Assembly: GCF_040545475.1 (NCBI RefSeq)
Contig: NZ_JBEPMA010000003.1
Location: 1 to 64,000 of the forward strand
Reading direction: 5' to 3'
Origin: Peptoniphilus_A olsenii
Lineage (GTDB): Bacteria > Bacillota > Clostridia > Tissierellales > Peptoniphilaceae
Length of the DNA: 64,000 bases
This document shows positions 29,901 through 37,950 of this stretch, in pieces; the first letter of the stretch is position 1, and the number at the start of each line of letters is the position of its first letter. The position numbers and the translations under genes were made by a program. The notes under the pieces were generated by a model that worked only from the letters and a program-made list of their open reading frames with translations, had not been told where the DNA came from and made no database searches.

Positions 29901-30204
29901 TGAAGGACAAGAAGATGTTATTTATTATGGAATTGAGAGACCTCTCTTTATAAATTTAAAAGAGGTAGATGGCGAGCTTGTTCCAGTTGTTAGTCCAAAT
30001 GATTCGGTAAAGGGTAGAATGGAAACAAGCTATCAAGGTGGTATGCTGATAATTGATATAAATTTAGATAGGACAAACTATAAACTTCCAGAAACTGGAG
30101 GAGTTGGAATTAATTTTGTTCATAAAGTTGCCATGGGAATAATAATACTCTCGGCAGCTTTATTATATAAAAATTATTATTTATTTAAAAAAGGAGAAAA
30201 GTAA
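23986..30204 (+). CDS. Giant LPXTG pilus-tip/ancillary adhesin (2072 residues)
   Basis: The start is TTG 23986 behind AAGGTGAG. The N-terminus has a cytosolic basic part and a hydrophobic segment with SYALILPAITIEK, a motif typical of very large Gram-positive adhesins. An acidic Glu/Lys/Asp-rich stretch follows (about 60-150). Residues about 350-1080 contain repeated YxIxNxxxxYLS-like units resembling beta-trefoil lectin repeats. A Cna_B/SpaA-type domain lies near 1610-1680 (VLIKKYDKDTLQRVKGIEFA). The anchor is LPETG at 2034-2038 with a hydrophobic stretch and a basic tail. No VWA/MIDAS motif was seen. Position and size suggest the tip or an ancillary pilin, polymerised by the class C sortase downstream. 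Confidence 0.85.
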   Translation: MKNKIFEKIANIYREKILNKKLHKIFVGLAAVVVFITSYALILPAITIEKNKAIDNNIPIDNDNYVSESLQLDDVNKDTPDEDEKPSEDFQLKPYDYEEKKLEEDLNKKIEDNKEEKKIEDNKNIDFNEESEELTKEYIEEEKEQNDILIKRDIDFSYNNGKIFGKVKVLNSLLPENAVLKISPIENKNIEDGDVYNKLNYFSYKDYLLDKDDNRIINNSTIFEQIKLNAEKDDALFREFDFNKDSEFIKKINQIEDKIDGKVEEVLLFDISFYTSEGEYLPVSEDATINFSLEDYSMSKSSEEEILVAHFDKDGLKILPTEVQLDNEDKVEEVVFNTKGFSVFAIIKQSSWTEVRLPHDEYTIITPSSANEIKTMSLTNDGLVGLNLNLDDVVARNGGLNTERPFEFKNLDNRDYYTSFAINKNTDNTYTIQNKINRWYLSFAGGDISYSSTPTKFKLFENAKYPGKVRIQSAESLGDKPLILVYNSSNNKYEVRQTYDIDENIDYSYHQFIKNRIGSVYKKLSTQDLNNMPESAEFIIVSERAGTAAGVYRSLSSNLVDSKYTSPSQYHFDSVLLNKQNDKYYLEYDPKRSNRYTEPSDWKFEKVEGEANTFYIKDDFGNYLKTISNPVITGLNNGALSLVNKEEVTNQRLMTDEFKFNMKIYTNGEVELINKAQVSGRNYGINLDSRDHTSWQAWPTTDNNRVFLAKEDDSSFKDLGQNEDNLVEAIVPDGNYIISNESATNIISRRKALTKLPVISSKDINGQIMNGKGKYFIGADMFNFKRMPDGSYRITSETLEELNESLKLTNVDTGNNEYKRLYFGSTKVMKDSDILKISTTEDNPDLFYIYSQFGSLQLFNSIWASKVGNLGEPLRLYRVTDRDRAYNTRFTHQENMPTEKLADISNGKYTIGNSPNIQDDFYNPEDSNHQEFVDRQVYNSLQYDFTKGDGWLHFNEKTENDNTKHHTVESADENFDLSEWEFIQSGDPGHYYIKNNNGNYLSLADGKLQLTSTETKLSIYKNDLKYDQIIITQGNYRLRYDNGWKVVTTYTPLNNSDYHYLGAKIIDNLNFKLTNPDENHANNWLNNVRLNERVWAEDLDNSLANNIPKGYYEELGPIGRAFNKQNAGVKNPYTNLYRMSQSLDNLPTYINDEALKDHFKEYGLLGWEIEIDGITYLIDKDSDFTEMTKKIDGTDVSGIVVKKENVTIDYIKAEEDLFIPFNNESPLTTKWLELSSPLYFYFNFGKGIMDVERGISSSEALQRENNVTITPVLAYGRVFFGQELDLNHDNTSVITMDYNIKNKIKSNNSLQFPNELSDLLNEDIENQLVFNYISSIPTTNENINNEVLFYEPNLPVTSDFIKEQGLGWVRETNNVLGIVKKSIENDADIIFEPDKRNITTDNYKIDYINLNKTNNGNFLQGIVYAKTAELIVEKAFKNLTPDELEKIRQPHETSYGTFENFHVDIMVDENRSNGDRSRVYDDVLYKLSFNRTESGNTIATRYPKVGDMPIAYSSIERVKTIYEPSQYKVKWVVRAFQDEQFTLHEKGVNIKDDTRTLYSRIEEYKYGVDRPLEVKRSLDANQIEELKNIKSDVLTLGEYNYVRFNNLYTNGGVVLIKKYDKDTLQRVKGIEFALYKLEDDDEILIGSNLTSENGTVAFRDLKEGRYRLKEILPENSIYNELENIDFEMVKIQDAQKTYYTIKEAINKPQEFIIKPSELLDGQVTTNYIEIYNTNKNKNLVIEKNFQDILYTEYQEVLPNFKVIVFGEKDGVVYSKELNYENASSSTYSQKIIWKLDYLEAEDSTTKISPFELDEIQIREENYEHNNYPVVKRKAYFNGVQKNLIEYPFIIKKDELNQDEDASNTFKIQNLYTDTFEVVIQVYGRDKNYNHNRAISDMEFEIYGDADESKTDTMGREFENLGILYRLDKPSKEGGDLQRAFTTDSKGQTRILNLVYYKGSRYVIRQSKNPGDIEGQEDVIYYGIERPLFINLKEVDGELVPVVSPNDSVKGRMETSYQGGMLIIDINLDRTNYKLPETGGVGINFVHKVAMGIIILSAALLYKNYYLFKKGEK

Positions 30205-30205
30205 A

Positions 30206-31762
30206 ATGAATATGCTAAAGAAAAAATTTATTTCAATAGCGTTATTATTAGGATTAATTATAACAACATTTGTTCCTAACCTAGTAGATGCTGCAAGTGA
30301 AGGAACGATAACCGTAGAAAACCCAACTGAGGGCAAAAATTATACTCTATATAGAGTATTTGATTTGACTTACAATGAAGAGGTAGGTGCATATACTTAC
30401 ACAGTAGCTAAAAAAGAATTTGAAAATGTATTGCAAAAATCTGAATATAGTGCTTTGTTGTCCACTAAAAATATTACTAAAGCAGGTGAAAGCTATAAAG
30501 TAATTAATGCAGAACCTTTAAGAGATGGAACAATAAATCCATATGATTTTTCTATATGGTTACAAGATAAAATTGCCAATTTTGAATCTATTGGAGCTTC
30601 AACTAACACAAGTCCTAAACCAACTTGGACTGGATTAAATCCACTGGGATATTTTATGGTTAAATCTGATGCTGGTACAGTAGTTTCTTTGACTTCTACA
30701 GATTATGAGGCGAAAGTTTATGAAAAAAATATTTTGCCAACATTTACCAAAACAGTTAAGGGTGGAAGTGCTGATGATTATAAAAATTTAGCTTATGCAA
30801 ATGTAGGAGAAGAACTTGATTTTAAAATAACATTTGATGTTCACAATCATGCCAATGCAGCTTATACACTAAAAGATGTATTACCTGAAGGCTTAGACTT
30901 TGTAGAAGGTTCATTAAAAGTACAAATGGATGAAGGTGACTTTGCGGCAGAAAAATATACAATTACAAAAAATTTTACTGATGGAAAGAATCTTGAAATA
31001 AATTTCCCGTTAAAAACTGTACAAGAAATAGCAAAAGGCTTGCGTGGTGAAAATAACACTGTGGATAGAGATAAACTCGAAGATAAAAAAACAATCACTA
31101 TTGTGTATAGAGGGAAATTAAATGCTAAAGCTAATATGAGTAATCACAATACTTTCACGGAAGATAATTCTAACAAAAATAGTGCAGAGCTTAATTATGA
31201 TACAAGTGTAGACCCAATAAAAGCCGCAGCTGAAGTTAGAACTGCTGATTTTCAAATCAAAAAATTTGCCAAAAAAGATGACGAGGAAATTGTACTTTCA
31301 GGTGCTAAATTTAAAATCTTCACACAAGGAACTGGTGGCGAAGCTCTAAGATTTGCAAAAGAAGATGCAGGCGAAATCTATATTTTAGGTGGAGATGTAG
31401 AAGAGATAACTACTGATGATTCTGGAATTTTTACAATAAAAGGACTTAAAACTGGCACTTATTATATAGAAGAAACACAGGCTCCTGATGGTTTTAATCA
31501 ACTTCAAAATAGATTTAAATTAGTTATTGCAGAAGATAATATATCTGAACCTACAAAATTAGAATATAAATTGACTATTGAAGAAAATCAAGAAGAACAA
31601 TTATCCGACAATGTAATAAAAATTGAAAACATGAGTGGAAATAAACTTCCAGAAACTGGTGGTATTGGACGTAAGGTAATTTACACTGCAGGTGGAATTT
31701 TATTCTTCGGTGCTCTAGTGCTTCTTATTGCAAGAAAGAAAAGCAATAGCGAAATAGATTAA
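30206..31762 (+). CDS. Major backbone pilin (isopeptide-forming, LPETG)
   Basis: This 518-residue secreted pilin starts 1 base after the previous stop with AAGGAG. It has a signal peptide (1-30), an N-terminal pilin domain ending in VYEKN with the probable polymerising Lys174 (a variant of the YPKN pilin motif), a middle domain (about 185-340) of the type that forms Lys-Asn isopeptide bonds, and a C-terminal Cna_B/SpaA domain (about 345-470) with the E-box YIEETQAPDGF. LPETG is at 481-485. These match the shaft subunit of sortase-assembled pili. Confidence 0.92.
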   Translation: MNMLKKKFISIALLLGLIITTFVPNLVDAASEGTITVENPTEGKNYTLYRVFDLTYNEEVGAYTYTVAKKEFENVLQKSEYSALLSTKNITKAGESYKVINAEPLRDGTINPYDFSIWLQDKIANFESIGASTNTSPKPTWTGLNPLGYFMVKSDAGTVVSLTSTDYEAKVYEKNILPTFTKTVKGGSADDYKNLAYANVGEELDFKITFDVHNHANAAYTLKDVLPEGLDFVEGSLKVQMDEGDFAAEKYTITKNFTDGKNLEINFPLKTVQEIAKGLRGENNTVDRDKLEDKKTITIVYRGKLNAKANMSNHNTFTEDNSNKNSAELNYDTSVDPIKAAAEVRTADFQIKKFAKKDDEEIVLSGAKFKIFTQGTGGEALRFAKEDAGEIYILGGDVEEITTDDSGIFTIKGLKTGTYYIEETQAPDGFNQLQNRFKLVIAEDNISEPTKLEYKLTIEENQEEQLSDNVIKIENMSGNKLPETGGIGRKVIYTAGGILFFGALVLLIARKKSNSEID

Positions 31763-31778
31763 TTTCAAGGGGAGATAA

Positions 31779-32597
31779 ATGTTTAGGGATAAAATAAATT
31801 TAATATTAGTAATTTTTCTTATACTAGGAATCTCCCTATTATTGTATCCGAGTATAGCAGATTTATATAATGCAAATAAAAGCACTAAAATAATCAATGA
31901 ATACAATGATAGTATTAAGGCTTTGAGTGAAAAGGAAATTGAAGATGTGTTTAACAAGGCTAAGAATTATAATCAAAGGCTCATAAAAAAGAGGTTTTCT
32001 CAGGACATGAGCCTATCCGAATTAAAAGAATATAATTCTATGCTAAAATTTGGTGCAAATGAAGCTATGGCGATGGTTGATATTCCGTCAATCAATATAA
32101 GGCTTCCCATCTTTCATGGAACTGATGAAGTGACTCTTCAATCTGCTCTAGGTCATATTGAATGGACATCTTTGCCAGTTGGTGGGAAAAGTACACATTG
32201 TGTGATAACGGGGCATAGAGGACTGGTGTCTGCTAGATTATTTACTGATCTAGATCAATTGATACCTGGCGATGTATTCACTATAAGAGTTTTGAATAGA
32301 GAATTATTTTATAAGGTTGATGAGATTACAATAGTTGAACCTCATGAAATAAATAATATTTTGATAGAAAAAGGAAAAGACTACACTACTCTTTTGACCT
32401 GCACACCTTATGGTGTAAATACTCATAGATTATTGGTGCGAGGATATAGAATTGATGATTTGTTCGACGTATCTCATGTAAGTGCTGAAGCAGTGAGGAT
32501 AAAACCTTTTGTTGTAGCTTCTATTATGACAATACCAACTGCACTAATATTGGGAGCAATTATATTAATAATAGACAAAAATAGGAGGAAACGATAA
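31779..32597 (+). CDS. Class C (pilin-polymerising) sortase
   Basis: A 272-residue membrane enzyme with N- and C-terminal hydrophobic segments, as in class C sortases. Catalytic His146 is in TGHRGL, Cys208 in TLLTCTP and Arg217 in NTHRL. A lid-like loop precedes the core. It joins pilin subunits by transpeptidation at LPXTG. RBS AGGGGAG; 16 bases after the backbone pilin gene. Confidence 0.95.
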   Translation: MFRDKINLILVIFLILGISLLLYPSIADLYNANKSTKIINEYNDSIKALSEKEIEDVFNKAKNYNQRLIKKRFSQDMSLSELKEYNSMLKFGANEAMAMVDIPSINIRLPIFHGTDEVTLQSALGHIEWTSLPVGGKSTHCVITGHRGLVSARLFTDLDQLIPGDVFTIRVLNRELFYKVDEITIVEPHEINNILIEKGKDYTTLLTCTPYGVNTHRLLVRGYRIDDLFDVSHVSAEAVRIKPFVVASIMTIPTALILGAIILIIDKNRRKR

Positions 32598-33662
32598 ATG
32601 AAAAAAATATTTTCTTTACTTTCTATATTGCTCTTATTTATTTGTCTACCTAGTACAATATTGGCTGAAGATGGCATGATAAAAATAATCTCCTCTCAAA
32701 ATATTAAAGTATATTATTTTGAAAATTTGAAGAATTTAAATATCTATGATGAAGATGAAAAGTTTAATATATTGACATCTGAAGAACAAAATAATATTAA
32801 GTATAAATTACAGTCTTATATTTATAGTCATAATATAAAACCATATGACAATTTAAAACCTAAGAACAATGAATTAATATATAAAACTGATAAAAGTGGA
32901 TTTTATCTTTTTGTGTTTGAGAAAAAAGAAGAATCAGACAAAATAGTTGCCAGTGATATTGTTTTGGTTAAATACACTGGAGATAGTTTCGATATGAAAA
33001 TAAAGCCTGAAAAATTAGATAAAAAAGAATTTCAGGAATTAACAGTGATTATGGATTGGAAAGATAAAATTCTGGTAGAGAAGGTTTTGCTTGGACTTTA
33101 TGATGAAGATAATAATCTGATAGATAAAATTTGGCTATCTAAAGAGAATAATTGGAGATATACTTTTTCTGATTTGAATCCTCTAAAATATTATTCTATT
33201 TGGCCGCAGAATTTAAAAAACATAAAATTTAAAATAAATCGGATTGGAAATGTAGTATATATCAAAAACACAGATGAAAAATACATTGAAGAATTGCCGC
33301 AACTTGATGGCAATTTTGACAAAGATTTAGATAAAGGGACTGGAATTTTTTATTATAATTCTGAAGATAATAAAACTTATGATATTTCTGTGGAAAAAAG
33401 AGAAGAAAATAATACAGATAACAATTATTACAAAAAAGATATAGAAAAAGACTTTGAATTTGATGATAAAAATAATTCGGGATATATAAATAAAAAAACT
33501 GTCGAAGAGGAAAAAGGCGACTTGAATAATAAGAAAGAAGAAAAACTACCTCAAACAGGTTTGTTGTGGTGGCCTGTTCCAATACTAATTGGCATTGGTT
33601 TATTTATTTTTATTTTGAGTTTTAAAGGCGAAAGAAATGAAGATAAAAATGAAGATAAATAA
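32598..33662 (+). CDS. LPQTG surface protein, probable pilus base subunit
   Basis: A 354-residue secreted protein that starts directly after the sortase stop (no gap) with AGGAGG inside the sortase gene. It has a signal peptide ending ILAE, a beta-rich body and a Lys/Glu/Asp-rich stalk (about 255-316). The sorting signal is LPQTG (317-321), then a hydrophobic segment and charged tail. It is unlike the LPETG of the other two pilins. Position between two sortases suggests the wall-anchoring base pilin, inferred from operon logic rather than from recognised domains. Confidence 0.8.
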   Translation: MKKIFSLLSILLLFICLPSTILAEDGMIKIISSQNIKVYYFENLKNLNIYDEDEKFNILTSEEQNNIKYKLQSYIYSHNIKPYDNLKPKNNELIYKTDKSGFYLFVFEKKEESDKIVASDIVLVKYTGDSFDMKIKPEKLDKKEFQELTVIMDWKDKILVEKVLLGLYDEDNNLIDKIWLSKENNWRYTFSDLNPLKYYSIWPQNLKNIKFKINRIGNVVYIKNTDEKYIEELPQLDGNFDKDLDKGTGIFYYNSEDNKTYDISVEKREENNTDNNYYKKDIEKDFEFDDKNNSGYINKKTVEEEKGDLNNKKEEKLPQTGLLWWPVPILIGIGLFIFILSFKGERNEDKNEDK

Positions 33663-34224
33663 GAAAAATATGAGACTTGCGGGAATATTTTTAATACTAT
33701 TGGGAATATTACTTGGAGTTAATAATATTTACGAAAGCCTAAATGCACAGAAAAAAAGCCAAATAATTTTAAATGGACTAGAAGATTTAGGTGGTGTAAA
33801 AAAGGAAGTACCTGATATTGAAATGGAACTAAATTATCCTATAAAAACTATCAATGGGATAGATATAATAGGCTATTTAGAAATTCCAAAATTACAAAAA
33901 AAGTTACCAGTAGCAGCAACTTGGGATTATGAAATAATGAAGAGCTGTCCCAACAGATACAAAGGAAAGAAATATTTAGAGCCTTTGATTATTCTGGGGC
34001 ATAATTATCGAAGTCATTTTAAAGATATATCAAGATTAGACAGAGGTGATGAAATAATTTTTACTGATGTGTTGGGAAGAAGTCTATATTACACTGTTGA
34101 CATAATGGAAATTATTGATGGTAATGATATAACAAGTATGGTAAGTACAGATTATGATTTGACATTGTTCACTTGTACCTTTGATAGAGTAAATCGTGTG
34201 ACGATAAGAGCTATGAGAAAATGA
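33637..34224 (+). CDS. Second sortase of the pilus operon
   Basis: A 195-residue sortase with an N-terminal membrane segment (about 13-30) and no C-terminal one. His122 is in GHNYRSHF, Cys180 in LTLFTC and Arg184 or Arg187 in TFDRVNRVTIR. It overlaps the preceding gene by 26 bases in another frame; an internal ATG at 33649 is a possible alternative start. A separate enzyme may anchor the finished pilus through the LPQTG base protein; the sortase class is not assigned with confidence. Confidence 0.88.
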   Translation: MKIKMKINKKNMRLAGIFLILLGILLGVNNIYESLNAQKKSQIILNGLEDLGGVKKEVPDIEMELNYPIKTINGIDIIGYLEIPKLQKKLPVAATWDYEIMKSCPNRYKGKKYLEPLIILGHNYRSHFKDISRLDRGDEIIFTDVLGRSLYYTVDIMEIIDGNDITSMVSTDYDLTLFTCTFDRVNRVTIRAMRK

Positions 34225-34262
34225 AACTTTTTCTTTTTGAAAATAAATATTTTAAATAAAAG

Positions 34263-34285
34263 AGACGCTTTAAGCGTCTTTTTTA
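34263..34285 (+). terminator. Rho-independent terminator of the pilus operon
   Basis: AGACGCT (34263-34269) and AGCGTCT (34273-34279) followed by TTTTTT. Confidence 0.88.
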
Positions 34286-34982
34286 ATGTGTTAGATACTC
34301 AAAAAAGAACTCTTCTAGTCGGTAGGGTGAGATAGAAAATTAATTATTGAGATTATTTTGTTTTTTTAATTGAGTGATATTAGTATTAAATAAAGTCTTT
34401 ATCGTAGAATGCGTAAATAAAAATAATAAGTCATAAAATTTAATATTTAAAATTTATTATTTATAGTGATTAAATATAAGTTGATAGGTTTTTGTTGATA
34501 GTTATTTTTTGAAAAGTGTTTATCTAATTTTCTATAATTAATAGAATATGGGTATTTTATTTTTTGGGAGATAAAAATCAATATGTTCTAATCTATGGAT
34601 ATGGAGATTATTTTATTGTTACAAGTATTCATAGAGTATGGTGCATTTATTAGAATTTTAATTTGAAATTATTATTACTAATATAAACATAAAGCCACCG
34701 TTTTATGCCAATTATTCACATTTTAAATAACTATTAGAAAAATTTTTTAATTATGTAAAATTTTATTTACAAAAATTATTGACGTCAAAAAAATTTTTTT
34801 ATATTATTGGATAATAGTATAAATGATTATTGTTTCAAGTGATATTATATAACGCATAATGTGTATTTTGTAGGAATAATTAAATATTAGATAATACATT
34901 GAATAAATTATATATAAATTATGATTATTTTTCAATTTTATAAATGATAGTAAATTTTAAATATGTGGAGGATATTCATCTG
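34286..34982. other. AT-rich intergenic region before the SLH protein
   Basis: Nearly 700 bases without a gene. The only clear element is the promoter at 34779-34807. The predicted leader is about 170 bases long and very AT-rich. No repeat or RNA gene was recognised. Confidence 0.5.
34779..34807 (+). promoter_or_regulatory. Promoter for the SLH surface-protein gene
   Basis: TTGACG (34779-34784), a 17-base spacer and TATTAT (34802-34807). The -35 lies in the palindrome TGACGTCA. Confidence 0.65.
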
Positions 34983-37824
34983 ATGAATAAAAATAATATT
35001 AATAAGAAAATTTTATCTATTTCTTTGGCGGTGGTAATGCTCTCAAGTGGTTTGCCATATAATGTTTTTGCGACTGATCAAATAGAACAGTTGGATACTA
35101 TAGCGTCAAAAATTGTAAATAGTGAAGGTATTCAAAATGATTTGAGAATGGCATCCGCCCCAGCAGAAGATAAAAAAGAAGAGCATGAATTAAAAGCTAA
35201 ATTCTTTTTGGATGGGAAAGAATTCAGTTATAATTCAAACGCGGTATTTTTTAAAAAAGACAATTTAGCAGGACAAGAAATTAATAAGGCTAAAAAAGGT
35301 GAAGTAGTTGCCTATCATGTAGCTATTAGTAACGATTATACAGATGTCGGAATTTATATTGATGATAAAAAAATGAATGGGCAATTTGGTATATTTACAA
35401 TGCCTGATAAAGATGTTGAACTCAAAATATATTTAATAAATGTTAAACCCGAAGAGTTCGGTAAAGAACATAAATTGAGTGGGAAATTTATACTTAATGG
35501 AGAAGATTATAAACAATCGGCAAATATTAAGTTTCAGGAGGATAATAGCAATGGAAAATTGATTACATCTGCAGAGCCTGGGCAAAAAGTATATGTATAT
35601 CCAATAATAGATAATGGAAATTATATAGCAAAAAAAATGCGAATAAATGATGGGAATCCTATTTTTGAAAGAACTTTTATTATGCCTTATGAAGATGTTG
35701 AGGTAATTGTCGAATTAGAACCGCAACCTCCAATAAATGGTTTACCAAAAAACAATCATTATGAAATTACAACTAAATATTTCTATAAAAATGAAGAATA
35801 TAAACCGCAAAATGGCAAAGTGCCAAGTGTTAAATTTCATAAAGATGATAAAAATAGAGAAGTGCTAAAGGATAAATTTGATACGCAAGATGAAAATCAA
35901 AAGATTTACGCTGATGTGGAAGTAAATAATGACTTTCTAGAAGTAGAAGAAATGCAAATTGACGACTATGAAGTTACTGAAAATACTTTCACTATGCCAA
36001 AAAATAATATGACCTTGAAAGTTTATCTAAAAGACAAAGAAAAGCTATCTTCACCAGTTGTTAGTGATATAAATGAAGATGATAATGTATTATATGTATC
36101 AGAACCTAAAGATGCAGATAAGATTACCTTAAAATTTGAAGATGCTAAAGAATTAAGTGTAATAAAAGTTGGTAATAGTTGGAAATTAAAAGAAGACTCT
36201 ACAACTCTCGGTTTAGCAAATTCAAAAATCAGAATTCCAATTAGTGCAAAATATGCTAAAAATGGTCAAAAAATTAAAGTTACGAATTTTAATACAAAAA
36301 CTAAACAAAATTCAGTTACAGTTGAAAAGATTGTGGGCAAAAAAGATAAAATAAAACCAAATTCACCTTTAAAAGCAGAGACTATTAAAGATACAAATAG
36401 AGTATTTGTCACACTTCCTCAAAACAAAAAGAATGAAAGTGATATAAAAGAAAATTATAAAATTGTAGTCACTAAAGATGGTCATGTCTTAACTGAGAAA
36501 AAATTGACAAAATCTGAAGTTCTTGAACTGGATAAAAAATCTGCTACTTTTGTAGTTATATTGTCAAAGGGAGAAAAGCGAATAGAAAAAGGCGATATTA
36601 TAATTGAAGGCGGAGAAGAAACTGTAGTAAATTCTGATGACAAATTGAAAGTGCATACAGAAGATTTAAAAGGAATAAAATCTGATGAAATTGATGTTAC
36701 TATAAAAGCTACTGACGAAACACCTCGACCTAAGCCAACACCAGATGATGAAGATGAGTCCTATATCCTTGGTAACTTTAAAGAAATACATGTATACAAT
36801 GTAAATAGAGATGGATTATTAAAAGTAAACGAAGGAAGTACTATAATTATAGAACCAAAAAAAGGGACTAAAAATGAAAAATTTAAAACATCAGCCAAGC
36901 CAAATGGCATCGATGCACAAAAGATGCATGGTTTTAGACTTATTAAAGAAAAAAATAGTAAAACCACAAGAAATCAAAGAAATTTTAGATGGAAGTTCTA
37001 AAGAAATAAATTTTATTCCAAAAAAAGATTTGACTATTGTTTATGAATACAGAAAAGATATAAACACTTCTAAAAAAGGTAATGAAGATAGCACGGTTCC
37101 AACACCAAAGCCGAAAGAAAACGATAAAAATATTCCTTCGCCATTTCCTAAAAATGATAATAGAGAAAAAGATAAATTTAATAATCGCAAGCGTAACAAA
37201 ATTAGCATAAAACATATATACAAGAATATGCCAGAAATCAAAAAAACTGTAGAAACTAAGTACAAGGCATATATAAAAGGATACGAAGGCAATTTAATAA
37301 AACCAAATGCTAAACTCACTAGAGCCGAAGTAGCTATGATGATTTCAAATATAAAAGGTTTGGATAAAAATATTACAAATAGCAAGTTGAGTGATGTTGA
37401 TGGCAAATGGTACAGTTCTGCAATTAATAATATTTATGAAAAAGAGCTAATTAAAGGTTATCCTGATGGTAGTTATAAGCCAGATTCTTTAGTTACAAGA
37501 GCTGAATTTGTTCAAATAATAAAATCTATGGACAAGAGCAATGTATCTAAAGCTCCATTTACTGATATTAAAGGCCACTGGGCAGAAGATGCTATAAATA
37601 TAGCTTATGGCAATGGAAGAATAAAGGGTTATGGAGATGGAACTTTCAAACCAGATGCCAATATAACAAGAGCAGAAGCTGACACAATATTAAATTCTTT
37701 GACAGGCAGAAAAATAGATAAGTCTTTATTAGATAAAGAAGTAGAAAATGGCAAAAATTTTGCCGATTTAGATAAAAATCACTGGGCTTATTACGAACTT
37801 TTATCTGCAGCAACGGATTATTAA
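34983..37824 (+). pseudogene. SLH-domain surface protein, split by a homopolymer frameshift
   Basis: The start is ATG 34983 behind GGAGG; the signal peptide ends NVFAT. Three tandem repeats of about 85 residues follow, each closing with an FTMPxxDVxLKVYL-type motif (InlB-like or divergent B-repeat style). Beta-rich domains and a Pro-rich linker (ETPRPKPTPDDE) come next. The frame reaches a stop at 37001, but the +1 frame continues from KIVKPQEIKEILDGSS to 37824. That part encodes a basic linker and three S-layer-homology repeats (KLTRAEVAMM, LVTRAEFVQI, NITRAEADTI). A run of seven A (36949-36955) explains the shift; six would join the frames. With the frame restored this is a roughly 947-residue wall-bound protein; as read it is truncated and unanchored. 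Sequencing error, decay or phase variation are all possible. Confidence 0.85.
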
Positions 37825-37854
37825 TACTGCGTACTACAAACTTAATATAATAAA

Positions 37855-37905
37855 ATAAAAAAGACCGCATCTATATTTTTATAAAGAATGTGGTCTTTTT
37901 TATTT
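37855..37905. terminator. Bidirectional rho-independent terminator
   Basis: Long arms around AAAAAAGACCGCAT (ends 37870) and ATGTGGTCTTTTTT (starts 37888), one G-T wobble, between the SLH gene and the convergent HTH gene. Confidence 0.85.
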
Positions 37906-37950
37906 GAAATAGGGTTTTTATATTCAATGAATTAAAATTATAATATGATT

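Noticed and set aside
34780..34787. Palindrome TGACGTCA at the SLH promoter as an operator.
   Set aside because: It largely coincides with the -35 hexamer TTGACG and is too short to claim without other copies.
36874..37824. A separate SLH gene starting at 36874.
   Set aside because: The first ~25 residues of that frame are poor coding sequence, there is no ribosome site or signal peptide, and the upstream protein lacks its C-terminus; a frameshift explains both.
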